The notes: generated from the sequence alone by a model not told the origin. DNA of 64,000 bases from Clostridium aestuarii (GCF_026735135.1 NZ_JAPQER010000003.1:428513-492512), one strand, 5' to 3'; positions 36,054 through 44,916 are shown, counted from the first letter of the stretch. A program made the numbers and translations.

Positions 36054-36440
36054 ATGAAAAAATCAGATTTAATTATAGTAGTATTGTTTTTAGTAATAGC
36101 TATAACTTTTTTTGGATTTAATAAATATAGAAGTAATTTTATAAAACAAAATAGTAATCAAATTTATGCTGAAATATATGTAGAAGGTAATTTATATAAA
36201 TCAGTTCCTCTTTCTAATGATAAAGAAGATATTATAGAAATTAATACTGAGGATGGAAAAAATATTATAAAAATTCATGATGATGGAGTAGAAATAACGG
36301 AGGCAGATTGCTTTGATGAAATATGTGTAAAGACAGGATTTAAAAAAGAAGTAGGAGAAACTATAGTTTGTCTTCCACATAAATTGGTTATAGAGATAAA
36401 AGGAAATATGGAAATAAAAGTTGATGCTGTATCAAATTAA
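36054..36440 (+). CDS. NusG domain II-containing membrane-anchored protein (EetA-like?)
   Basis: This 128-residue protein has one N-terminal membrane helix (residues 5-22) and an outside domain of the NusG_II type with the signature ADCFDEICVKTGFKKEVG and TIVCLPHKLVIEI; the three Cys lie in this segment. Such small proteins sit beside RnfG-like FMN proteins and quinone-tail genes in Firmicutes, and one is part of the Listeria extracellular electron transfer locus. Its molecular role is unknown; an electron-transfer accessory at the membrane surface is the usual suggestion. AAAGGAGGAG precedes ATG 36054, and HepT follows. Confidence 0.85.
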   Translation: MKKSDLIIVVLFLVIAITFFGFNKYRSNFIKQNSNQIYAEIYVEGNLYKSVPLSNDKEDIIEINTEDGKNIIKIHDDGVEITEADCFDEICVKTGFKKEVGETIVCLPHKLVIEIKGNMEIKVDAVSN

Positions 36441-36500
36441 TTTCTATGGGATAACCTAATGTAAAAGATTAAATTTAGATAGGTAAGTAAAGGTGATGAT

Positions 36501-37472
36501 ATGAGTAAAGTTTGGGATAAATATCCACAGGTTTCTAAAGAGTTAGAAAGTGTTAAAAATATTATAAAAGAAAATATTAAGACTTCTGAAAAATATTTTC
36601 AAGATTCAGTTATACCCTTGGTTGATAATGGAGGAAAAATGCTGAGAGCAGCGTTCCTTTTGTTGTCAGCAAAGTTTGGGAAATACGATAAGAAAAAAAT
36701 GCATAATCTTGCTGCGATTATAGAAATACTTCATTTAGCTACTCTAATACATGATGATATAATTGATAATTCAAAATTGAGAAGAGGGTGCGAAAGTATA
36801 CAATCAAAATATGGAAAAGAATATGCAGTTTATGCTGGGGATATTTTATTTTGTCAGTGTTTTAGCATGCTCTCGCAGGATGATTATACAATGGACAATA
36901 TGAGAAGTATATCTAAAGCTGTAAAAAAGATTTGTATGGGAGAAATTAAACAGAATTATTTTAGATATACTAGAAAAGTTGATTTAAAAAAATATATAAG
37001 AATTGTTTCAGGAAAAACAGCAGCTTTATTTGTATTGAGTTTTTCAATAGGTGCAAAAGAAGCTGAATGTGATGAGAATACAGTAAAATTACTTGGAAGA
37101 ATTGGATACAATATTGGTATGGCATTTCAAGTTGTTGATGATTTGTTGGATTATGATGGAGAGACAAAAAAATTAGGTAAGAGTGCTCAAAGTGATTTAA
37201 AACAGGGATATTATACGCTACCTATTATACTAGCATTACAAGAAGATAAATCAGGAGAGTTATCCAATATACTAGATAATTCTAACTTTAATGAGGATGA
37301 GGTTAAAAGTATTGTTGATTTAGTAAAAAAATATAATGGATTAGAAAAAGCTAGGAAAATAGCTGAGAGATATACACAAAGAGCTTTTAATGGTATTGAA
37401 CAATTACAAGATTGTGAAAGTAAGGATATATTGAAGCAGATTGTGAAAAAATTGATTAACAGATGTTATTAA
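36501..37472 (+). CDS. Polyprenyl diphosphate synthase (HepT-like)
   Basis: This trans-isoprenyl diphosphate synthase adds isopentenyl units to an allylic primer to make the long tail of a quinone. The 323-residue length is normal. The first Asp-rich motif is HDDIIDNSKLRRG near residue 85, with GGKMLRA near residue 44 upstream; the second is FQVVDDLLDYDG near residue 213. It sits between the NusG_II gene and UbiD, and the next genes attach and trim a quinone ring, so its product is very likely the tail substrate of the UbiA enzyme at 38926. Chain length cannot be read reliably here. Confidence 0.93.
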   Translation: MSKVWDKYPQVSKELESVKNIIKENIKTSEKYFQDSVIPLVDNGGKMLRAAFLLLSAKFGKYDKKKMHNLAAIIEILHLATLIHDDIIDNSKLRRGCESIQSKYGKEYAVYAGDILFCQCFSMLSQDDYTMDNMRSISKAVKKICMGEIKQNYFRYTRKVDLKKYIRIVSGKTAALFVLSFSIGAKEAECDENTVKLLGRIGYNIGMAFQVVDDLLDYDGETKKLGKSAQSDLKQGYYTLPIILALQEDKSGELSNILDNSNFNEDEVKSIVDLVKKYNGLEKARKIAERYTQRAFNGIEQLQDCESKDILKQIVKKLINRCY

Positions 37473-37499
37473 AGAAAAGTATTTTAAGGGGTTGATTAA

Positions 37500-38939
37500 G
37501 TGGCATATAAGGATTTACAGGATTTTATGACTACTCTAAAAAAGAATAATCTTTTGAAAGAGATAAATATTGAAGTAGATAGTAATTTAGAAATAACAGA
37601 GATTACAGATAGAGTTTCTAAAAAATATGGTAAAGCACTTTTGTTTAAAAAAGTAAAAAACTCACCATATCCTGTCCTTATAAATTCTCTTGGAACTTAT
37701 GAAAGATTAAATATGGCTCTGGAAGTTGAGAATTTAGATGAAATAGCGAATACAATTATGGAATTCATGGATGTAGCAAGTTATGCTACTCTCATGAATA
37801 AAATAAAGTCGGTACCAAAGCTAGCCAGATTAGCAAGGGTTTTTCCTAAAAAAGTTAAAAAAGCATCTTGCCAAGAAGTTATTGAAGAACCAGATTTAGA
37901 TAAGCTTCCAATTTTAAAGTGTTGGCCGGAAGATGGAGGACGATATATAACTCTTCCTTTGGTAATTACAAAGGACCCAGAAACAAATCAACAGAATATG
38001 GGAATGTACAGATTACAAGTTTATGATAAAAAAACTACTGGAATGCATTGGCATCTTCACAAAGATGGAAGAGAAATATATGAAAAGTATAGGAAACTTG
38101 GCAAAAAAATGCCTGTATCAGTAGCGTTAGGCTGTGATCCTACTGTGATATATTCTGCAACAGCTCCACTTCCAAAGATGATTGATGAAATGATTTTTGC
38201 AGGTTTTTTAAGGAAATCCCCTGTAGAATTAGTAAAATGCATAACCAATGATATATATGTACCAGCTAATGCCGAATTTATTTTAGAAGGATATGTAGAT
38301 TTGGATGAAATGAGATTAGAAGGACCTTTTGGAGATCATACAGGGTATTATTCATTAGCAGATATGTATCCAGTTTTCCATATAGAGAAAATTACAAGAA
38401 AGAAATCTCCAGTATATCCTACAACAATTGTAGGTAAACCTCCTATGGAAGATTGTTATTTAGGAAAAGCTACAGAAAAAATTTTTCTTCCATTATTAAA
38501 AATTCAGTGTCCAGAAATTATAGATATGAATTTCCCGTTAGAGGGAGTTTTTCACAATTGTGTTATAGTTTCAATTAAAAAATCTTATCCTAAACACGCG
38601 CATAAAGTTATGAGTGCTCTTTGGGGAATGGGACAGATGATGTATACCAAAATGATTATTGTTGTTGATGAAAATGTAAACCCGCATGATGTATCTACAG
38701 TTGCTTGGAAAGTATTCAATAATATTGATGCTAAAAGAGATTTAGTAATATCAGAAGGACCTTTAGATGCTTTAGACCATGCCTCTAATACGGCTTTTTA
38801 TGGAAACAGATTAGGTATTGATGCAACGAAAAAATGGAAATCAGAAGGGCATACTAGACCATGGCCAGATGATATAGAGATGACAAGAAAAATCAAGGAG
38901 TTAGTTGATAACAGGTGGGAAAAATATGGCATTGAATAA
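37500..38939 (+). CDS. ubiD: UbiD-family prenyl-FMN decarboxylase (MqnL-like)
   Basis: This 479-residue enzyme decarboxylates an aromatic acid using prenylated FMN made by UbiX (39863). It has the UbiD core: GGRYITLPLVITKDPETNQQ, followed by NMGMYRLQV near residue 165, LHKDGREIYEK near residue 185, and the catalytic E-R-E region around RLEGPFGDHTGYYS near residue 277. In quinone routes it removes the ring carboxyl after prenylation (UbiD in ubiquinone, MqnL in the futalosine menaquinone route). The start is GTG 37500 behind AAGGGG. Its 3' end overlaps the UbiA start by 14 bases. Confidence 0.93.
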   Translation: MAYKDLQDFMTTLKKNNLLKEINIEVDSNLEITEITDRVSKKYGKALLFKKVKNSPYPVLINSLGTYERLNMALEVENLDEIANTIMEFMDVASYATLMNKIKSVPKLARLARVFPKKVKKASCQEVIEEPDLDKLPILKCWPEDGGRYITLPLVITKDPETNQQNMGMYRLQVYDKKTTGMHWHLHKDGREIYEKYRKLGKKMPVSVALGCDPTVIYSATAPLPKMIDEMIFAGFLRKSPVELVKCITNDIYVPANAEFILEGYVDLDEMRLEGPFGDHTGYYSLADMYPVFHIEKITRKKSPVYPTTIVGKPPMEDCYLGKATEKIFLPLLKIQCPEIIDMNFPLEGVFHNCVIVSIKKSYPKHAHKVMSALWGMGQMMYTKMIIVVDENVNPHDVSTVAWKVFNNIDAKRDLVISEGPLDALDHASNTAFYGNRLGIDATKKWKSEGHTRPWPDDIEMTRKIKELVDNRWEKYGIE

Positions 38940-39801
38940 TATTAATGTATTAAGAAAAATTAGAACTTATGGCGAATTGGTTATGTTTTCACATACTCTA
39001 TTTTCACTCCCTTTTGCGATTATAGGAATGATTTGGGCAGCTAAAGGAGTACCATCTTTTGAAATAATTTTTTGGATTTTAGTTGCATTAACTGGAGCAA
39101 GAAATGGAGCCAATGCATTAAATAGATGGGTTGATAAAGATATAGATAAGAAAAATCCAAGAACTGCAAAACGTCATATGCCAAGAAAAATAGTTAATAG
39201 TTATGAGGTGTGGGGAATAGTGATAGTTTGTTTTACACTGTTTACTTTTGCGGCGTACAAACTAAATCCTTTATGTTTAAGGCTGACACCTATAGCATTA
39301 TTTTTATTTTTTATTTATTCATACACTAAAAGATTTACTTGGTTTTGTCATATTGTGCTTGGAATTGCTTGTGCGGGAGCTCCTGTAGGTGCGTGGATTG
39401 CAGTTACAGGCGAATTTTCATTTCCACCATTTGTTTTAGGAGCAGTTGTGGCATTATGGGTTGCAGGGTTTGATATAATTTATGGAACACAAGATATAAA
39501 ATTTGATAGAGAAAATGGATTATTTTCTATTCCGGCAAAATTTGGATTAAAAGGAGCACTTGTTATAGCTAAAGGGTTTCATTGCATAATGATATTATTA
39601 TTAATAGCTTTGTATTATATTATGAATTTAACGTGGATTTATCTTACAGGGGTATTTATTGCTACTATATTATTAGGGATAGAGCATTATATTATATCTC
39701 CATCCAATGAAAAGAAAATGAAAGTAGCAGCTTATAGTATAAATCAAATTATTAGTCCTTTAATTCTGCTCTTTACAATATTAGATACAATTTGGGCTTA
39801 G
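38926..39801 (+). CDS. ubiA: UbiA-family prenyltransferase (MqnP/UbiA-like)
   Basis: This membrane enzyme joins a polyprenyl tail to an aromatic ring acid. It is 291 residues from ATG 38926, which follows AGGTGGG with good spacing; an in-frame TTG at 38905 is less likely. The two Asp motifs are NRWVDKDIDKKNPRTAKR near residue 63 and DIIYGTQDIKFDRENG near residue 180, in an eight- to nine-helix layout. The NRxxDxxxD form is that of 4-hydroxybenzoate and MqnP enzymes rather than MenA. With UbiD and UbiX it implies that the ring carries a carboxyl group that is later lost. Confidence 0.92.
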   Translation: MALNNINVLRKIRTYGELVMFSHTLFSLPFAIIGMIWAAKGVPSFEIIFWILVALTGARNGANALNRWVDKDIDKKNPRTAKRHMPRKIVNSYEVWGIVIVCFTLFTFAAYKLNPLCLRLTPIALFLFFIYSYTKRFTWFCHIVLGIACAGAPVGAWIAVTGEFSFPPFVLGAVVALWVAGFDIIYGTQDIKFDRENGLFSIPAKFGLKGALVIAKGFHCIMILLLIALYYIMNLTWIYLTGVFIATILLGIEHYIISPSNEKKMKVAAYSINQIISPLILLFTILDTIWA

Positions 39802-39862
39802 AATGTATTTAATATAATTTTAAATCCAAAAATATGTATATAAGAAATTTAGGAGTGATTCT

Positions 39863-40444
39863 TTGAAAAAATATATAGTTGGCATAACTGGAGCTAGTGG
39901 AAGCATTTATGGAGTTCGTTTATTGGAAGAACTAATCAAGAGGGAGTGCGAGATTTATTTAATTGTAACAGATAATGGTAAAAAGGTTTTAGAGTATGAA
40001 ATGGAATATGATTTTAATCAGTGGATTGAAAATTTAAATACGAAAAATAGCAAAATAAAGATTTGTAACATAAATAATATGTTTTCTGCTGTAGCAAGCG
40101 GTTCGTTCAAGACAGATGGAATGATTATTGTACCATGCTCTATGTCAACAATAGCTAAATTAAGTGGAGGTATTTCTGATAGTTTAATTATAAGAGCAGG
40201 AGATGTAATGATAAAGGAAAAAAGAAAATTGATAGTGGTTCCAAGGGAAACTCCTTTTAATTCTATTCATTTAAAAAATATGCTTATATTAAGTGAACTT
40301 AATGTAAATATTATTCCTCCTATGCCAGCGTTTTATCAAAAACCAAAAACTATTGATGATATAGTAAATGGTACAGTGGGAAGAATTTTAGAATGTTTAG
40401 GTATTGAAAATGAATTGTATTACCACTGGCAAAGTGGAATTTGA
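39863..40444 (+). CDS. ubiX: Flavin prenyltransferase UbiX (MqnM-like)
   Basis: This enzyme makes prenylated FMN, the cofactor of UbiD, from FMN and dimethylallyl phosphate. The 193-residue protein starts KKYIVGITGASGSIYGVRLL, with VPCSMSTIAKLSGG near residue 91 and the VPRETPFNSIHLKNM segment near residue 127. The start is TTG 39863 behind AGGAG, with 7 bases between. Its presence next to ubiD shows the decarboxylase can be activated locally, and it also ties the locus to FMN supply. The next gene starts 19 bases after its stop. Confidence 0.93.
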   Translation: MKKYIVGITGASGSIYGVRLLEELIKRECEIYLIVTDNGKKVLEYEMEYDFNQWIENLNTKNSKIKICNINNMFSAVASGSFKTDGMIIVPCSMSTIAKLSGGISDSLIIRAGDVMIKEKRKLIVVPRETPFNSIHLKNMLILSELNVNIIPPMPAFYQKPKTIDDIVNGTVGRILECLGIENELYYHWQSGI

Positions 40445-40463
40445 TTTATATAGGTGTGTTTAT

Positions 40464-41225
40464 ATGATTGAAATGGATAATTTAACAGTTTGCTATAAAA
40501 GTAAAAATAAAAAAAATAAGGCTTTGGAAAATATAAGTTTAAATATTGATAAAGGCGAAATATGTACTGTCATTGGTCCTTCAGGAGCAGGGAAAACCAC
40601 AATACTAAAAGTTTTGGCTGGAATAATAAAAAAATATGAGGGTAAAGCTTATATTGATGGAGTTAAGGCTAATCCAAGATTTAACAGAATAGGATTAATA
40701 CCTCAAAACTATGGGTTGGTTACATGGAAAACAGTTGAGAAAAATATTCTTTTATCATCTAGGATTAAAGATGGCAAAAAAAACATAGATATGAAACTTT
40801 ATAAAGAACTTTTGAAAAGATTAAATATAGAAAAACATATAAAAGCCTATCCATCTGAATTAAGTGGAGGAGAAAGGCAACGTGTATCCATAGCTAGAGC
40901 TTTTTTGTTAAAACCTAATTTGTTACTTATGGATGAACCATTTTCAGCATTAGATGTGCTTACAAGAGAAGATGCTCAAAGATTATTTTTAGATATATGG
41001 AATGAGCATAAGGTTACAACAATATTAGTTACTCATGATGTGAAAGAAGCAATTTATTTAGGACAGAAAATTGTAGTAATGTCTTCATACCCAGGTAAAA
41101 TAAAAAAAATCATAAAAAATGATTTGTTTGGAAAAAAATATCTTGATTTTAATGATCAGTTTGAAACTTTGAATTTGGAAATTAGAAAAATTTTAAAAGG
41201 AGAAAAGAAAATTGAGACTAGATGA
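40464..41225 (+). CDS. ABC transporter ATPase (SsuB/TauB type)
   Basis: The protein is 253 residues from ATG 40464 (behind TAGGTG; an earlier frame opening at 40404 lies inside ubiX). Walker A is GPSGAGKTT near residue 40, the signature is LSGGERQRVSIARAF near residue 134 and Walker B is LLLMDEPFSALDVL, then VTHDVKEAIYLG. This set is typical of the nitrate/sulfonate/taurine/thiamine-precursor importers. It pairs with the permease that overlaps it by 14 bases and, by family, with the lipoprotein at 31368. Import of a flavin or quinone precursor would fit the neighbours, but the ligand is not shown by sequence. Confidence 0.9.
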   Translation: MIEMDNLTVCYKSKNKKNKALENISLNIDKGEICTVIGPSGAGKTTILKVLAGIIKKYEGKAYIDGVKANPRFNRIGLIPQNYGLVTWKTVEKNILLSSRIKDGKKNIDMKLYKELLKRLNIEKHIKAYPSELSGGERQRVSIARAFLLKPNLLLMDEPFSALDVLTREDAQRLFLDIWNEHKVTTILVTHDVKEAIYLGQKIVVMSSYPGKIKKIIKNDLFGKKYLDFNDQFETLNLEIRKILKGEKKIETR

Positions 41226-41967
41226 ATATGAAAAGAGGAATTTTTTATGTGCTATTTTATTAATTCTTATATTATGGCAAAGTTCAGCTTTAATTATAAA
41301 TAAACCAATATTTCCAACTCCTTTTAATATTATGAAATATACTATGAAAAATTTTTCAGGAGAAATGGCATTACATTTACTATATAGTTTGAAAAGAGTT
41401 GTACTTGGAATACTATTTACTTTGATTTTAGGGGTACCTTTGGCAATTATTATGGGAGTATACAAAAAAATAGATTCAGTATTATTACCTATAATATATT
41501 TTAATTATCCTGTACCAAAAATAGCTTTATTACCTATAATAATGTTGATGTTTGGTTTGGGAGAGTCCACTAAAATTATTATGATATTTTTCATTACTTT
41601 TTTTCCTATGGTTGTGAATATTAGAGATGCAGTTAAGAATATACCAGAAGAAATTTATTATCCTATGTATTCTTTGGGTGCAAGTAAATTTCAAATTATA
41701 TTAGAAGTTATATTTCCAGGTATTTATTCAACAATTCTTACTTCAATAAGAATTAGCATAGGAACATCTATATCCGTATTGTTTTTTACAGAAAATTTTG
41801 GAACAAAATATGGAATGGGTTATTTTATTATGGATTCTTGGATGAGAGTTAATTATGTTCAAATGTATTCTGGAATTGTAATATTAAGTGTTATTGGATT
41901 AGCAATGTTTATTATTATTGATATCTTGGAAACTATTATTTGTCCTTGGAAAAACAAAGTTTCTTAA
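41212..41967 (+). CDS. ABC transporter permease (SsuC/TauC type)
   Basis: This 251-residue inner-membrane subunit has about six hydrophobic segments and the EAA loop YPMYSLGASKFQIILEVIFP near residues 147-166 that docks on the ATPase. Its family partners are NMT1/SsuA-type binding proteins. The start is TTG 41212, well placed behind GGAGA, and lies inside the ATPase gene (14-base overlap), so the two subunits are coupled. The gene for the small FMN-binding protein follows 35 bases on, which links this transporter to the electron-transfer locus. Confidence 0.9.
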   Translation: MRLDEYEKRNFLCAILLILILWQSSALIINKPIFPTPFNIMKYTMKNFSGEMALHLLYSLKRVVLGILFTLILGVPLAIIMGVYKKIDSVLLPIIYFNYPVPKIALLPIIMLMFGLGESTKIIMIFFITFFPMVVNIRDAVKNIPEEIYYPMYSLGASKFQIILEVIFPGIYSTILTSIRISIGTSISVLFFTENFGTKYGMGYFIMDSWMRVNYVQMYSGIVILSVIGLAMFIIIDILETIICPWKNKVS

Positions 41968-42002
41968 TGAGATGAAAAGTTTATTTTATGGAGGAGTAAA
42001 TA

Positions 42003-42365
42003 ATGAAAAAGATAGTATTTATTATATTTTGTGTATTTATAGTATTTACATTGACGATATTTAACCACAAAAAACTTTTATACAAAGAAGGAACATATAA
42101 GGGAACAGGACAAGGTCATCATGGAGAAATAAAAGTTGAAGTTATTACTAATAAATACAAAATTAAGGAAATCAAAATAGTTGAACAGCAAGAAACTCCA
42201 GAATTATGTGATATAGTCTATAATAAGATGCCAGAGAGAATTATAAAAGCTAATAGTGTGGAGGTAAATGTTGTGGCTGGGGCATCTTTTACAAGTCAAG
42301 GACTTATTGATGCTGTTAAAAATGCACTGGGAAAAGCTAAAATAAAAAAGATAATTGACAGTTAA
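42003..42365 (+). CDS. Membrane-anchored FMN-binding-domain protein
   Basis: This 120-residue protein has an N-terminal membrane helix (residues 4-20) and one FMN_bind domain facing out: YKGTGQGHHGEIKVEVIT near residue 32 and VNVVAGASFTSQGLIDAVKN near the end. ApbE attaches FMN to the last residue of a Dxx(S/T)GA(T/S) motif; here the matching stretch is NVVAGAS, so the Asp and the first Ser/Thr are changed and the acceptor would be Ser. It could still be flavinylated, or it may hold FMN loosely. In the locus it is the likely surface carrier between the quinone pool and the reductase at 44973. Confidence 0.88.
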   Translation: MKKIVFIIFCVFIVFTLTIFNHKKLLYKEGTYKGTGQGHHGEIKVEVITNKYKIKEIKIVEQQETPELCDIVYNKMPERIIKANSVEVNVVAGASFTSQGLIDAVKNALGKAKIKKIIDS

Positions 42366-42434
42366 AGCAAATGACATTTCAAGGAAAGTTTGAAATGTCA
42401 TGTTTTTAATTAAAGCATAGGAGATGATATTTTT

Positions 42435-44018
42435 GTGAAATTACAATATAAGATAACTTTATTTATAACTATTATTTTAACTTTAGTTATTGGAGGAATT
42501 GGAATTTTAACTCTAAAACAAGTTGAAAAAACAGTGGAAACACAAATGGGAAATAATGCAATGGATTTGGCTCAAACAGTAGCTTCGATGGAATCTATTA
42601 AGAAAACGTTGGCTACAACCAAAGATTATGAAGTTATTCAGGAAACAGTAGAAAGTTTCAGAAAAAAGACAAGGTTTCAATATATTATAGTTATGGATAT
42701 GAAAGGAATAAAATATTCATATCCTTATGAAAATGCTTTAGGTAAAGTTTATAGAAGTGGAGGAGAAGATCAGGTTCTTAAAACTGGACAACATTATGTG
42801 TCTGCTGATAGGAACGTATTGATTTCAGCAATAAGAGCTTTTGCACCTATTTATTATAAAGAAGAGCAAGTGGGGGCAGTATTAGTAGGACTTTTAAATA
42901 ATACTGTAAATAAAGAGATATCAACGCATATGTTTAATTTTAAATTAACTTTAGCAATAGGATTATTGGTTGGAATTTTAGGTGCTGCAATTTTATCTTA
43001 TAATATTAAAAAAACAATTTTTGGGATAGAGCCTAAAGAAATTGCTTTATTATTAGGACAAAGAGAGATTGTTTTACAAAGCTTAAAAAATGGTATATTA
43101 GCTATTGATGAAAAAGGTGAAATAATATTTTTTAATAAAACTGCAAAAAAAATATTTGGGTTTAGTGATGCTGATAGAGGAAAGAATATAGATAGTTTTA
43201 GTTCTGTTTATGCAGATCAAATTATGAAAGTTTTAAGAACTAAAAATTGTGTTTATGATAAGGAAATAAAAATTGCTTCAGATAAAACCTTATTATGTAG
43301 TCATACTTTATTAAAAAATCATAAAAATGAAGTTACAGGTGTTGCTTCCAGTTTTCAAGATTTAACTAAAGTCAAACAAATGGCAGAAGAATTGAAGAGT
43401 ATAAAGAAAATGACCAATGAACTTAGAGCTCAAAATCATGAATTTATGAATAAGCTTCATATAATTTCAGGTCTAATTCAGTTAGAAGAATATGATAAAG
43501 CGGTAAATTATATATCAGATACATCTGAAAAAAAGCAAGAAATTGTAGGACTTTTGGATAATAGAATAAAAAATTCTTATATAGCAGGAATATTATTAGC
43601 TAAATATTATAAAGCATCAGAGGCAAAAATATTTTTAAAGATAGATTCAAAATCATATTTAGATGATATTCCAGAAGGTGTAACTGAAGGAGAAATTTGT
43701 TCTATCATTGGTAATTTAATTGAAAATGCTATAGATGAATTAGTGAAAATAGAAGAGGGAGAGATATTAGTAAGGATAAATTCTGATGAAAAGGAATTAA
43801 AAATTTGGATACAAGATAACGGAAGAGGTATTGATAAAGAAATTAGAGACAAAATATTTGATAGAGGAGTTACTACAAAATGCGGAAAAAGAGGATTTGG
43901 ACTTTGGATTATTAAGCAAATAGTGGATAAAGCTAATGGTAAAATAGAACTTTTACAGGACAATGGTACTATTTGGAGTATTGGTATACCAATGGAAAGG
44001 AGCAGTAAATATGATTAA
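42435..44018 (+). CDS. DcuS/CitA-family sensor histidine kinase
   Basis: This 527-residue membrane kinase has an N-terminal helix (8-28), an extracellular Cache-like sensor domain (about 30-170), a second helix (about 178-198), a PAS domain (about 213-315) and a SpoB-type helix with the phospho-acceptor His in LRAQNHEFMNKLH (H334). The ATPase domain has the N box NLIENAIDEL, DNGRGI and KRGFGLWII. DcuS/CitA members sense citrate, fumarate, malate or related acids. The start is GTG 42435. It overlaps its response regulator by 8 bases. A fumarate-like electron acceptor is the likely signal, as a fumarate reductase-like gene follows. Confidence 0.92.
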   Translation: MKLQYKITLFITIILTLVIGGIGILTLKQVEKTVETQMGNNAMDLAQTVASMESIKKTLATTKDYEVIQETVESFRKKTRFQYIIVMDMKGIKYSYPYENALGKVYRSGGEDQVLKTGQHYVSADRNVLISAIRAFAPIYYKEEQVGAVLVGLLNNTVNKEISTHMFNFKLTLAIGLLVGILGAAILSYNIKKTIFGIEPKEIALLLGQREIVLQSLKNGILAIDEKGEIIFFNKTAKKIFGFSDADRGKNIDSFSSVYADQIMKVLRTKNCVYDKEIKIASDKTLLCSHTLLKNHKNEVTGVASSFQDLTKVKQMAEELKSIKKMTNELRAQNHEFMNKLHIISGLIQLEEYDKAVNYISDTSEKKQEIVGLLDNRIKNSYIAGILLAKYYKASEAKIFLKIDSKSYLDDIPEGVTEGEICSIIGNLIENAIDELVKIEEGEILVRINSDEKELKIWIQDNGRGIDKEIRDKIFDRGVTTKCGKRGFGLWIIKQIVDKANGKIELLQDNGTIWSIGIPMERSSKYD

Positions 44019-44703
44019 AGTGCTCATAGTAGAAGACGATCCAATGGTTAAAGAAATAAACGAGAAATTTTTAAATAAAGTTGAGGGATATGTTTTATAT
44101 GATAGTGTGAATACTATTGATAAAGCAAAAGAAGCAATATTGCGAAGTGTGCCAGATTTAATTTTATTAGATGTATTTTTCCCAGAAGGACGAGGTGTTG
44201 ATTTAATAAAGTGGGTTAGAATAAAAAATATAAAATGCGATGTAATATTAATTACGGCAGATAAAAGTATGGAAACTGTAGAAGAAGCTTTCCGTTATGG
44301 GGTTGTAGATTATCTTGTGAAACCTTTTGTTTTTAACAGGTTTAAAGAGGCCCTGTTAAAATATAGAAATAGGAAAGATGAATTTAAGAATATAAAGAAT
44401 GTAGAGCAAGAGTTAATAGATAAAATTACCTTTAGTGATAAAAATAATTCTTTTAATGAAGATAAAGGGGATATTAAAGATATTAAGGGCTTCAGTCAAC
44501 ATACTTACGACAAAATTGTTGAATGTATAAGAAGTATAAAAGGAGATACTATAACGGCACAAGAAGTTTCTAAAAAAGTAGGAGTTTCAAGAATCACTGC
44601 TAGAAGATATTTGGATTACTTAGAAAAAGAAGGAACGGTTGTTCTTGAAATGGAATATGGAAAAGTAGGAAGACCTTTAAATAAATATAAATTGAAAGAA
44701 TAA
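44011..44703 (+). CDS. CitB/DcuR-family response regulator
   Basis: This 230-residue regulator begins MIKVLIVEDDPMVKEINEKF with the acidic pocket; the phospho-acceptor is D54 in LLDVFF, and the switch residues are LITADK and YLVKPF. After a linker (about 125-160) a winged helix at the C-terminus (ITAQEVSKKVGVSRITARRYLDYLEKEG in the family pattern) binds DNA. ATG 44011 follows AAAGGAG and overlaps the kinase gene end. Its nearest target is probably the promoter at 44888-44916, which carries an inverted repeat. Confidence 0.93.
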   Translation: MIKVLIVEDDPMVKEINEKFLNKVEGYVLYDSVNTIDKAKEAILRSVPDLILLDVFFPEGRGVDLIKWVRIKNIKCDVILITADKSMETVEEAFRYGVVDYLVKPFVFNRFKEALLKYRNRKDEFKNIKNVEQELIDKITFSDKNNSFNEDKGDIKDIKGFSQHTYDKIVECIRSIKGDTITAQEVSKKVGVSRITARRYLDYLEKEGTVVLEMEYGKVGRPLNKYKLKE

Positions 44704-44735
44704 AAAGCTTGTTATTTAACAAGCTTTTTATTCTT
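44702..44735 (+). terminator. Terminator after the two-component genes
   Basis: A perfect 12-bp stem (AAAAAGCTTGTT 44702-44713 with 44718-44729), a 4-base loop and a T-rich tail. It separates the long operon from the reductase gene, which therefore has its own promoter. Confidence 0.85.
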
Positions 44736-44881
44736 TTGATGAGGTTTATAATATACAAAAAACACGGAATATTTACGTATTTATTAATTTAAAGTAACAA
44801 TATGTATTAAAAATATCCGCAAAATATAAATTTAGGTATATTAAGTTAATTTACTATATGAACAAAATGAAACAAATGTAC

Positions 44882-44916
44882 TTAACATTGAATTGTTAAT
44901 ATAAATTTAATATACT
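44882..44916 (+). promoter_or_regulatory. Reductase promoter with overlapping inverted-repeat operator
   Basis: TTGAAT (44888-44893), 17 bases, TATACT (44911-44916) is a good sigma-A promoter with a start near 44923. The -35 box is the exact centre of the inverted repeat TTAACA-N6-TGTTAA (44882-44899). Binding of the neighbouring response regulator here is inferred; a site over the -35 would suit repression or an unusual mode of activation. Confidence 0.6.
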
